The notes: generated from the letters alone by a model not told the origin. Shown: positions 1-5,843, counted from the first letter of the stretch. The stretch is DNA of 9,474 nt from Bacillota bacterium (GCA_023458995.1 JAEWVV010000023.1:1-9474); one strand, 5' to 3'. Numbers and translations: made by a program.

Positions 1-61
1 GTATATGTTACTTCATATCAAATATACTTTTTTATTTAGAGTAAGGACAGGAGAATTAGAG

Positions 62-694
62 ATGAAAGGCATTAATTATGAATTAGATGCTGTGATTAAT
101 CATACAGATCATTATCATTATCTCGCATGGAAGAAAGTGTGCGATATGTATCAACTTGAATTTGATACTTTACTAAATAATCAGCTACGGGGTGTTTCTC
201 GAATGGAAAGTCTCGACATAATTCTTTCTTATAACAAAAAAGTATTCTCTTCTGAACTTAAAGATCATATCGCAAATCTCAAAAATGAATTCTATAAAAC
301 GTATTTATCTGAATTAACACAAAATGATTTAGATATTGATACTAAAAAGACGCTTCAAGTTCTTAAAGATAGAGGTTATAAACTCGCGATTGGTTCTTCG
401 AGTAGAAATGCGAAATTCATTCTAATAAATATTGGTTTACTGGACTTCTTTGATGTCATAAGTGATGGAACTAATATCAGTAAATCAAAACCTGATCCCG
501 AAGTATTTATCAAAGCAGCAACCTGGCTCAATCTTCAATATGATGAATGTGCTGTCGTTGAAGATGCGATTGCAGGACTTGAAGCAGCCAAATCAGGTGG
601 AATGATTGCGATTGGTATGGGAGATGCGGCATATCATAAGTTAGCAGATTATTCACTCAATTTTTTTAGTGACTTGTTATCTATATTTAAATAA
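62..694 (+). CDS. pgmB: beta-phosphoglucomutase-like HAD hydrolase, motif I nucleophile replaced
   Basis: HAD-superfamily protein of 210 aa, close to the roughly 220 aa of beta-phosphoglucomutase, which interconverts beta-glucose 1-phosphate and glucose 6-phosphate in maltose/trehalose breakdown in the cytoplasm. Family features seen: the cap motif RGVSR (43-47) with the substrate-binding arginine, motif II GSSSRN (111-116), motif III SKP with K143, and motif IV VEDAIAG with E167/D168. Oddity: motif I, normally FDLDGVITDT, reads YELDAVINHT, so the nucleophilic Asp is Glu7 while the acid/base Asp9 is kept. The frame is otherwise intact. The start at 62 is chosen because AGGAGA (49-54) lies 7 nt upstream and because family members begin just before motif I; an in-frame ATG at 5 would add 19 unrelated residues. 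The family is clear. Activity is doubtful because of Glu7, so it could be a pseudo-enzyme or have altered function. A sugar phosphorylase gene may lie upstream, outside the window. Confidence 0.85.
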   Translation: MKGINYELDAVINHTDHYHYLAWKKVCDMYQLEFDTLLNNQLRGVSRMESLDIILSYNKKVFSSELKDHIANLKNEFYKTYLSELTQNDLDIDTKKTLQVLKDRGYKLAIGSSSRNAKFILINIGLLDFFDVISDGTNISKSKPDPEVFIKAATWLNLQYDECAVVEDAIAGLEAAKSGGMIAIGMGDAAYHKLADYSLNFFSDLLSIFK

Positions 695-706
695 TGGGAA
701 ATCTTC

Positions 707-742
707 GATGGTAGGGGTAGAAACTTCTAGCATCTTTATTTT
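707..742 (+). terminator. probable rho-independent terminator of the pgmB-like gene
   Basis: Twelve bases after the stop codon, GATG-g-TAG (707-714) can pair with CTA-g-CATC (727-734) around a 12-nt loop, followed by TTTATTTT (735-742). The stem has one G/G mismatch, so the structure is moderate. Position and T-run support a terminator. Confidence 0.45.
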
Positions 743-795
743 GACTGTTAAAGACTTTTACTTATAATATAAAAAAAACTCCATAGTTCAAGATA

Positions 796-816
796 AAAGT
801 ATACTGATTATACTTT
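796..816. repeat. perfect 8-bp inverted repeat AAAGTATA-N5-TATACTTT
   Basis: AAAGTATA (796-803) and TATACTTT (809-816) are exact reverse complements around the loop CTGAT. No T-run follows, so it is not a standard terminator. It may be an operator, a transcript-end structure or chance in AT-rich DNA. Confidence 0.4.
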
Positions 817-1068
817 CTTCCCAACTTATTCGAGTCAGATTAATCAAAAAAGATGTTGAAAGAATGAACCAAATTTTATAAATTAATAACTGATTTTTTA
901 TCGCTTCATAAAGCCGTATTTTAACTCATTGGAGACGCGTAATTGATGGTTCAATTCCCCATTACAATATTTTTGGATACACTATTCAAATGGGAAATGA
1001 GCACCTTATCTAAATCAGCTCTGTTTTATAAAACGAAACATATAACTTCTCATCCCTTCTTATATAAT

Positions 1069-1130
1069 AAAAAATACCATGCATTGCTCTAAACACAGTT
1101 TTTTGTGTGTTCACAATACAAGGTATTTTT
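1069..1130 (-). terminator. nested-hairpin terminator of the gntR operon (possibly bidirectional)
   Basis: AAAAATACC (1070-1078) pairs perfectly with GGTATTTTT (1122-1130). Inside it ATTG (1083-1086) pairs with CAAT (1114-1117), and AACACA (1092-1097) pairs with TGTGTT (1106-1111). Read on the minus strand, the stem ends in a run of six T (complement of 1069-1074), about 40 nt past the gntR stop. The plus strand also ends in TTTTT, so it could stop transcripts from either side. Confidence 0.75.
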
Positions 1131-1168
1131 ATTTGGCATATCATCTGCTTCTTAAACTATCCAAATGA

Positions 1169-1540
1169 TTATTCGAACATAATATCTACTAGACTTTTCA
1201 AATCATCTGAAGTGATCCCTACTAACTTACATTCGTGAATCAAATCCATCAGCATTCCTTCAACTTTTTGGTTTTTCTTATCCAAAAGAAATGAATCAGA
1301 ATTCTCATTAACAAATGAGCCAACACCAGGAACGGTGTATATAAAATTATTATGCTCAAGCATTTCCCAAGTTTTTTTAATGGTAATAATGCTGACTCTT
1401 AATTCCATAGCTGCAGTTCTGATCGAAGGCAATTGACTATTAGCCTCTAGTTTTTTTAAGATAATTTGATTAGATATTTGATCATAAATTTGTTGGTAAA
1501 TGGGTTTGTTTGACTTGGTTAATATTTGAATGTTTTTCAT
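1169..1540 (-). CDS. GntR-family transcriptional repressor, YtrA subfamily
   Basis: DNA-binding regulator of 123 aa. A winged helix-turn-helix covers about residues 11-79: the opening PIYQQIYDQI, the recognition region LPSIRTAAMELRVS, and the wing GVGSFV. The C-terminal part is only about 45 residues, typical of the YtrA subfamily, whose members dimerise through two short helices and repress ABC-transporter operons. It is the last gene of a three-gene operon. Its ATG overlaps the permease stop as TAATG, so translation is probably coupled; only a weak GAGAAAG lies upstream. The likely operator is the dyad TGTGTAT-N7-ATACACA at 3039-3059, over the start of the operon's own promoter, giving autorepression. 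In B. subtilis ytrA is the first gene of its operon; here the regulator comes last. The inducer cannot be read from sequence; related systems answer to cell-wall antibiotics or host peptides. Confidence 0.88.
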   Translation of the reverse strand: MKNIQILTKSNKPIYQQIYDQISNQIILKKLEANSQLPSIRTAAMELRVSIITIKKTWEMLEHNNFIYTVPGVGSFVNENSDSFLLDKKNQKVEGMLMDLIHECKLVGITSDDLKSLVDIMFE

Positions 1541-2178
1541 TAGTCGACTTTCTCAAAATTGGATTGTGATTTTTTAATTGTAATTAGATTAAGTCCAAAG
1601 AACGCCACAATTCCTATAAAAAGAACTATAAGTTGTATTAAGACATTATCTGATTTTAAAAAGCTTTGTATAAATGGTATTGTGGCAGCACCCACTTCAA
1701 ACAAACCTGCGATTAAGAATGACACAATGCTTGCAAGTATTAATGGTTTCCCAAATTTGTATGCCGTTTTAAAATATGGAGGAAATAAAACGATATTAAA
1801 CAATGCAAGCACAATAAGCATGGCACCAAAATAAGCCGGATTAATTTCCATAAAAAGATTATCAGATCCATAAACTAAGTTATGAATCACACCAAACACA
1901 ACTGCAAATAAAATATGAGTCAATTCTATAAGGATAAAAGCGATTATTTTTGAACTGACAATATCTTTTTTTGTCACTGGTAGAATACTTATAAACTTGT
2001 AGTCAAGCTGAGCTGAATATCCATTAAGGATTTGGGGAACACTGACCCAAAAGAAGTACATTATGACAATTGAAAACAACCAATTTGGGATAAAGAATAA
2101 CAATGACATAATTGCTGGAACAATAAAGAAAAATTTATTGATTGAAAATGTAACTTCTTTATAGAGTAGATTCTTCAT
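1540..2178 (-). CDS. ABC-2-type transporter permease subunit
   Basis: Integral membrane protein of 212 aa with about six hydrophobic segments: roughly residues 16-30, 32-50, 78-103, 116-134, 145-166 and 178-200. The cytoplasmic stretch LDYKFISILPVTKKDIVSSKII (58-79) has the D...LPVTK...SK pattern seen in small ABC-2 permeases (ABC2_membrane_5 type), which pair with BcrA/YtrB-like ATPases. It would form the export channel for the ATPase encoded just before it, acting in the cytoplasmic membrane. Its ATG overlaps the ATPase stop as TAATG, with a strong GGAAGGAGAG (2187-2196) upstream. The substrate is unknown; lantibiotics, peptides or lipids would fit such GntR-controlled modules. Only one permease gene is present, so it is likely to homodimerise. 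Confidence 0.85.
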   Translation of the reverse strand: MKNLLYKEVTFSINKFFFIVPAIMSLLFFIPNWLFSIVIMYFFWVSVPQILNGYSAQLDYKFISILPVTKKDIVSSKIIAFILIELTHILFAVVFGVIHNLVYGSDNLFMEINPAYFGAMLIVLALFNIVLFPPYFKTAYKFGKPLILASIVSFLIAGLFEVGAATIPFIQSFLKSDNVLIQLIVLFIGIVAFFGLNLITIKKSQSNFEKVD

Positions 2179-3023
2179 TATTGATCTCTCCTTCCTGCGA
2201 AATAAATCATGATATCATCGATAGTTGGTTCAGCATACCTGATGTCTTCATGTTCAATCACGAGTTCTGTTCGAATTAAACCATTGAATCCGAAAGAATT
2301 AACTTTATAAGCGATTAACTTATCTTTAATAGCCTCCAAGGATTCCTTAGAACCATTGACTAATCGATAGCGCTCAAATAATTCATCTTTACTGGAATGT
2401 TCAATAATACATCCTTCTTTAATAAAAGCAATATAATCAGCACATTTTTCTAAATCCGAAGTAATATGTGTTGAATAGAAAATGCTAACTTCTTCTGTTT
2501 CTACAAGAGTTTGGAAGATCTCAAGTATATTGTCTCTAGCAACTGGATCAAGTCCGGTAGTAGGTTCATCGAGAATGAGTAAAGAAGCGTGATGAGATAA
2601 AGCTAATGTCAAAACATATTTGATATACATTCCTTTAGATAATTGATCGAGCTTCTTAGATTCATCTAATTTAAATATTTTCAAATATTCATTATAAACT
2701 TTATCATCCCAAGTGTCATAGAATCTTTTATAGATATTGGTGACCTCTCTGATTTCTTTTTTAGGATAAAAAACATCTCCTGATATGTACCCAATGTCTT
2801 TTTTGATATCTTTTTCATGTTCATCGATATCTTTCCCAAAGATTTTGACAGTTCCACTATCTCTTTTAGTAATGTTCAAAATAGAATTAATGGTCGTCGT
2901 TTTTCCAGCTCCATTTTCTCCAACAAAACCTAAAATATAACCCTTAGGTAAAGATAGAGAAACATTCTTTAATTGAAATCCTGGGTATGTTTTATTAAGG
3001 TTCTTTATGAATAATGCATCCAT
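2178..3023 (-). CDS. ABC transporter ATP-binding protein, BcrA/YtrB-like
   Basis: Cytoplasmic ATPase of 281 aa that powers the adjacent permease. Visible motifs: Walker A GENGAGKTT (35-43), signature LSKGM (128-132), Walker B LLILDEP (148-154) with D-loop TGLD, and H-loop His185 in STH. The signature is LSKGM rather than LSGGQ, and the usual Q-loop glutamine is absent (IGYISGDVFYP, 78-88). Both are common in this antibiotic-export subfamily and do not imply inactivity. About 60 C-terminal residues after the nucleotide-binding domain (220-281) form the extra domain typical of BcrA-like subunits. It is the first gene of the operon: GGAGGT (3032-3037) lies 8 nt before the ATG, and a promoter with an overlapping dyad lies just upstream. 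The substrate is not known. Confidence 0.92.
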   Translation of the reverse strand: MDALFIKNLNKTYPGFQLKNVSLSLPKGYILGFVGENGAGKTTTINSILNITKRDSGTVKIFGKDIDEHEKDIKKDIGYISGDVFYPKKEIREVTNIYKRFYDTWDDKVYNEYLKIFKLDESKKLDQLSKGMYIKYVLTLALSHHASLLILDEPTTGLDPVARDNILEIFQTLVETEEVSIFYSTHITSDLEKCADYIAFIKEGCIIEHSSKDELFERYRLVNGSKESLEAIKDKLIAYKVNSFGFNGLIRTELVIEHEDIRYAEPTIDDIMIYFAGRRDQ

Positions 3024-3038
3024 GTGTATATACCTCCG

Positions 3039-3059
3039 TGTGTATATCGTTCATACACA
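3039..3059. promoter_or_regulatory. probable GntR/YtrA operator, TGTGTAT-N7-ATACACA
   Basis: A perfect 7-bp inverted repeat (3039-3045 and 3053-3059) around ATCGTTC touches the -10 box and covers the predicted start site. Further copies of the half-site flank it: GTGTATA at 3024-3030 next to the ribosome site, and TATACAC at 3061-3067 across the -10. This fits autorepression by the GntR protein at 1169-1540, since family members bind short dyads of this kind. Assignment to that protein is inference from position. Confidence 0.7.
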
Positions 3060-3087
3060 GTATACACGACAATTTATGCATTGTCAA
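3059..3087 (-). promoter_or_regulatory. sigma-A promoter of the ATPase-permease-gntR operon
   Basis: On the minus strand TTGACA (plus 3082-3087) and TATACT (plus 3059-3064) are separated by exactly 17 nt. The -35 is a perfect consensus and the -10 is near-consensus. Transcription would begin near 3052, leaving a leader of about 30 nt that carries the ribosome site. Confidence 0.85.
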
Positions 3088-3120
3088 ATGTCAATTGAAA
3101 AATGTCATTCTATTTAATCT

Positions 3121-3153
3121 AAAAACAAAAGACTATTAACTTCAATAGCCTTT
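3121..3153 (-). terminator. rho-independent terminator of the SHOCT gene
   Basis: AAAG-a-CTATT (3128-3137) pairs with AATAG-c-CTTT (3144-3153) around AACTTC, with one A/C mismatch. On the minus strand the stem is followed by TTTTGTTTTT. It lies about 90 nt after the stop of the gene at 3243-3719 and before the next promoter at 3082, so it separates the two units. Confidence 0.7.
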
Positions 3154-3242
3154 CTCAGTAAAACATTTATTCAAAAAATGGTGATGGTTATTTATAGATC
3201 AACTCCAGAATCTACTCTCTCTAAAACCAACTAATAAGAACT

Positions 3243-3719
3243 TCACTTATTAATCCCTAGAATATTATTTCTCATTTGTTTATATTCATCTTCATTAATC
3301 AAATGATTATCAAATAGTTTTTTGGCTTCAATGAGTCGTTCTTCTATTGAGTCATTGTCCTTATCCCCGTTGTCATCCTTAAATTCTGATACTGCTTGTT
3401 TAAGTGCTGGAGTAATTGCTGGTATAACCGTATCTGCTGATTTAGAGATCACTTCTTTCACATCTTCACCTGCATAATCTATCGTTTCAGACTGCAATTT
3501 AGCTCCCAACTTGACAATTTGTGGATTAAACCCAGATAAAATGATTGGCAGAGATAAAACCGCTAAAAACATACCTGGAACAAAAAGTGCAAAATTGGGT
3601 TTCCAAGCAAAGTCATCCCAACTTTTATCGCGAAAAACAGTACTACCTAGAACGATTAGGAGAATCGCAATCGCTAATTGCGAAAAACCCCATATTTTAA
3701 ATTTCGTCGATGTTTTCAT
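3243..3719 (-). CDS. small membrane protein with C-terminal SHOCT domain
   Basis: Protein of 158 aa with two transmembrane segments (about 10-29 and 43-63), an amphipathic stretch (about 80-113), an acidic linker (DDNGDKDND, 115-123) and a C-terminal SHOCT-type domain (about 125-155). The domain shows the usual pattern: IEERLIEAKKLFDNHLI, then NEDEYKQMRNNILG. SHOCT domains are short C-terminal modules thought to mediate oligomerisation; many sit on bacterial membrane proteins of unknown role. It starts at ATG 3719 with AAGGGGG (3728-3734) 8 nt upstream and ends in TGA. It is a monocistronic unit between terminator 3121-3153 and the divergent intergenic region. No specific function can be assigned. 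A link to the neighbouring ABC operons is possible only through position. Confidence 0.75.
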   Translation of the reverse strand: MKTSTKFKIWGFSQLAIAILLIVLGSTVFRDKSWDDFAWKPNFALFVPGMFLAVLSLPIILSGFNPQIVKLGAKLQSETIDYAGEDVKEVISKSADTVIPAITPALKQAVSEFKDDNGDKDNDSIEERLIEAKKLFDNHLINEDEYKQMRNNILGINK

Positions 3720-3999
3720 TTATATATCCCCCTTTTATAGTCTTTAAACTCAATATCTTATTAATTTCCCAGTTTCTATTGATGCAGATTGATTTTATAG
3801 TTATCCTTACTTGAATTGATTTTATCACAAAAACTAGACTAAACGAATATTCAAACGTAAATTTTAACAATGATCTGTACACTCGGTTTTACATTCAAGA
3901 CAAAAGTGCTTTAACTTTTTAATTGTGAATATTATAGGAACATATTTGTGTAATAACACTCAAAAATCTTTGAGATTCTTGATCATTTCTTTACGAATG

Positions 4000-4013
4000 G
4001 GGCGTATACGCCC
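4000..4013. promoter_or_regulatory. perfect 14-bp palindrome GGGCGTATACGCCC, candidate operator
   Basis: The sequence is its own reverse complement and is strikingly GC-rich for its surroundings. It sits directly upstream of the candidate promoter of the secretion operon. It could be a regulator binding site. It could also form a 5-bp GGGCG/CGCCC hairpin with loop TATA, but no plus-strand gene lies upstream to be terminated. I do not recognise the cognate regulator, and no second copy is seen in the window. Confidence 0.5.
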
Positions 4014-4016
4014 TGT

Positions 4017-4049
4017 TTTACCGTGTAATTCAGTGATAAACTATATTAT
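4017..4049 (+). promoter_or_regulatory. candidate promoter of the secretion operon
   Basis: A weak TTTACC (4017-4022) or TTACCG (4018-4023) precedes TATATT (4042-4047) by 18-19 nt; TATTAT (4044-4049) is an alternative -10. It is poor relative to consensus, as expected of a promoter needing an activator or another sigma factor. A start near 4055 would give a leader of about 90 nt. Confidence 0.35.
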
Positions 4050-4088
4050 AGATGAATATATAACCGGGGGGGAAAGATACAAGATGAG

Positions 4089-4107
4089 ATCATTTTAAAT
4101 GATTTTT
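4089..4107 (+). promoter_or_regulatory. leader hairpin with T-run, possible attenuator
   Basis: ATCATTT (4089-4095) and AAATGAT (4097-4103) form an inverted repeat, realistically six pairs with a three-base loop. It is followed by TTTT and then a T-rich stretch, lying between the promoter and the first start codon at 4147. A four-codon frame (ATG at 4084, stop at 4096-4098) runs into the stem. The stem is AT-rich and weak, so a regulatory role is only a possibility. Confidence 0.3.
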
Positions 4108-4146
4108 GTTGTTTATGAGATTTATTAAGAGAAAGGAATGTGAAGT

Positions 4147-4953
4147 ATGAAAAAATTATTACTAACAATGTTATTAGGCATAACGATTTGTATTTTTGGA
4201 GCACTTCAGGTTAACGCAACCCCTTACGCAATTGTCGAAATGGTAGCAGATGGTGGTGGCGGCGGTGGCGGTGGTAGTTCATCATCGATGACGTATTTAG
4301 GCCAAAGAACAGAGACAGTCTATAGCGATGCCAACACTGATACAAAAGAAACACGTTATGAATATGTTTTTGATGTCTATACCACAACCAGTTTGATATA
4401 TGATGTGCCTGTAGAACAGCTTTTTTCTAACAAAAAAATTGATCGTGAACAGACTGTAACATATCAATATGGGGATCAAATCACATCATCATATAGTTAT
4501 TCAAGTACGTTTGAATGGAAAGTAACTGTTGAAGCGGAAGTAAAATTTAAAGCTCCTGTTGGTATAGTTAAAGAAGCAACAGTGAAAGTTGGTGCAGCTT
4601 TTGGCGGTACTTACACTGATACTTGGGGTACTGAAGTAACGAATATTAAAATAAATAATATTTCTTTTCCAGTACCTACAGCATTAAACCCACTTGGAAT
4701 GTACTCCTATCATCTCTATGCTGTATCAGCCTATAAGCAACGTGTAATCGTCAAAGAAACAGTCCAGCAGAGAACAAAAGGAACAGGAAAAAATGATCAG
4801 TGGACTGAATGGACAATTGTTGGTACACCAGTAACAAATGAAGTGATGATGTGTACGCCTTCATCAAACTTAAAGAGTAATTTCTACGACTATTTGCGCT
4901 ATTTTAGTACTTCTGCTAGTATGCAGAGTTACTTTTCAAATTACTTTCTATGA
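4147..4953 (+). CDS. secreted beta-rich protein with octaglycine linker; possible pore-forming or bacteriocin-type effector
   Basis: Exported protein of 268 aa. A Sec signal peptide (MKK, hydrophobic core 4-20) probably ends at VNA-24. Eight consecutive glycines (36-43) and four serines follow near the new N-terminus. The rest is rich in Thr, Ser, Tyr and Val in alternating beta-strand pattern. A hydroxyl-rich stretch (about 95-120), then VKFKAPVGIVKEATVKVG and a second T/S stretch ending at FPVPT, resembles the arrangement in aerolysin/ETX-MTX2-type pore-forming proteins. This is pattern likeness, not a proven match. There is no lipobox, C-terminal anchor or sorting signal; one Cys lies in the mature part. 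It is the first gene of the operon, with AAAGGA (4132-4137) 9 nt before ATG, and its TGA overlaps the next ATG. The neighbouring MacB-like exporter makes a dedicated secreted effector plausible. It could instead be a surface or structural protein; the function is unproven. Confidence 0.75.
   Translation: MKKLLLTMLLGITICIFGALQVNATPYAIVEMVADGGGGGGGGSSSSMTYLGQRTETVYSDANTDTKETRYEYVFDVYTTTSLIYDVPVEQLFSNKKIDREQTVTYQYGDQITSSYSYSSTFEWKVTVEAEVKFKAPVGIVKEATVKVGAAFGGTYTDTWGTEVTNIKINNISFPVPTALNPLGMYSYHLYAVSAYKQRVIVKETVQQRTKGTGKNDQWTEWTIVGTPVTNEVMMCTPSSNLKSNFYDYLRYFSTSASMQSYFSNYFL
4252..4275 (+). repeat. run of eight glycine codons (GGT/GGC)
   Basis: Eight consecutive GGT or GGC codons encode Gly36-Gly43 of the secreted protein and are followed by four serine codons. 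It is the longest G-rich stretch in this AT-rich window. The mix of GGT and GGC argues for selection on the protein linker rather than simple triplet slippage, though copy number could vary between strains. Confidence 0.85.
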
Positions 4954-5834
4954 AAAAATTTTTGATCTTTATGATACTATGTGCTAGCTTCATTTCTCTA
5001 TCATCGTGTCAAACAAATCCTAAAACAGCATTTAGAGTTTATCAACCAAAAGACTACGTGTATTATCAATCAGCTTTCAATTTCGATCGTCCGTATATTG
5101 AGGATGAATTATTTCTATTCCCCTTGTTTTCTGATACAAAAAATTTAGATATATCTCATGTTCAATTTGAATATCAATCAGGAATAGTGCCATTATCTAA
5201 CCTAGAAATTGAAACAGTTGATCATTCAAATACTGAATTTGGGGGGGAAGATCAAAAATTCTATAAGTACTTAGTTAATTTAAAAATTTCAGTTTTAGAG
5301 TTAGATACACTTAGTGTTGATAAAATCGAATTTATAATTAATGGGAAAACTGTTCCATTTAATGTTGATATTGAATTTACATATGATTCTAATCCGCTTT
5401 ATAATCTTAAAAAGTCAAATTACAATTATATGTTCTCAAGATATACGGATATGTTTGAAAATCAAATAACCATGGAATATAGATTTCAATGGATTGGTGC
5501 TCATCTTGAATTACAAAGTGTAAGACATGTTTTAGATTATCCAATGACTAAAGTTAAAGTAGGCTATCTGCTTGAAGATAACACTACAGAAACCAAAGAC
5601 TATCAAAAAGGTATCGTTCTTGATGGTTTAATCAAGGTCATTCAAATCACATTTAATCTTGAAGATTATTCAAGTGTTTTCTTCAATGAGCTCGTGATTA
5701 TTGAACTGACAATTGATCATAACGAAACAGTTTATGTTCCTCTAACACGAAACATATCGTTACCTTCATTCCCTGAACTTTTGTATTCTGAGCCTGGATT
5801 ATCTCTACAATCGAGTGATTTTATCGATTACTAA
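4950..5834 (+). CDS. lipoprotein of unknown function, coupled to the secreted protein
   Basis: Protein of 294 aa with a lipoprotein signal: MKK, hydrophobic 4-17, and lipobox LSSC with Cys20. The mature 275-aa part would be anchored to the outer face of the membrane. It is aromatic- and acid-rich with alternating beta-strand-like stretches, for example about 110-145, 165-190 and 220-260. I recognise no domain. The start overlaps the preceding TGA as ATGA with no strong ribosome site, so it is probably made by translational coupling in step with the secreted protein. This suggests a partner such as immunity protein, chaperone, receptor or substrate-docking subunit. A run of seven G (5241-5247) at codons 98-100 could be a slippage site: one added G stops at codon 106 and one lost G at codon 108. 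Confidence 0.78.
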   Translation: MKKFLIFMILCASFISLSSCQTNPKTAFRVYQPKDYVYYQSAFNFDRPYIEDELFLFPLFSDTKNLDISHVQFEYQSGIVPLSNLEIETVDHSNTEFGGEDQKFYKYLVNLKISVLELDTLSVDKIEFIINGKTVPFNVDIEFTYDSNPLYNLKKSNYNYMFSRYTDMFENQITMEYRFQWIGAHLELQSVRHVLDYPMTKVKVGYLLEDNTTETKDYQKGIVLDGLIKVIQITFNLEDYSSVFFNELVIIELTIDHNETVYVPLTRNISLPSFPELLYSEPGLSLQSSDFIDY

Positions 5835-5843
5835 GGAGTTATC

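Larger units (their letters stand above)
695..1168. other. intergenic region without a convincing gene
   Basis: The 474 bp between the convergent pgmB-like and gntR genes contain the terminator at 707-742, an inverted repeat at 796-816 and the nested terminator hairpin at 1069-1130. The only open stretch with a plausible ribosome site is 946-1092: 48 codons, with GGAG at 931-934 lying 11 nt upstream. It encodes no recognisable sequence and ends inside the terminator hairpin, so I do not call it a gene. No tRNA, insertion sequence or CRISPR repeat is visible. Confidence 0.6.
3720..4146. other. divergent intergenic/control region
   Basis: The 427 bp separate the minus-strand SHOCT gene from the plus-strand secretion operon and must hold both promoters. 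Seen here: the SHOCT ribosome site (3728-3734), a small dyad AATCT-ttg-AGATT (3965-3977), the GC-rich palindrome 4000-4013, a weak plus promoter, a run of seven G (4066-4072), a leader hairpin (4089-4107) and the ribosome site AAAGGA (4132-4137). No minus-strand promoter for the SHOCT gene stands out. No gene is credible in the region. Confidence 0.6.

Noticed and set aside
925..965. tRNA-like TTCAATTCC stretch after GGAGACGCG
   Set aside because: It resembles a T-arm loop, but the flanking bases do not form a 5-bp stem around a 7-nt loop, and no anticodon arm or acceptor partner is present.
946..1092. 48-codon open frame with GGAG 11 nt upstream
   Set aside because: No recognisable protein character, long ribosome-site spacing, and the stop lies inside the gntR operon terminator; probably chance.
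1559..1834. Plus-strand open frame opposite the ABC-2 permease gene
   Set aside because: It lies wholly antisense to a convincing membrane-protein gene and has no ribosome site.
3697..3882. 61-codon minus-strand frame overlapping the SHOCT gene start
   Set aside because: It has no ribosome site and unnatural composition, and it overlaps a well-supported start in a different frame.
4147..4280. Double-glycine leader of a class II bacteriocin
   Set aside because: The N-terminus is a normal Sec signal with a 17-residue hydrophobic core. The glycines lie after the probable cleavage site, and the transporter lacks a C39 peptidase domain.
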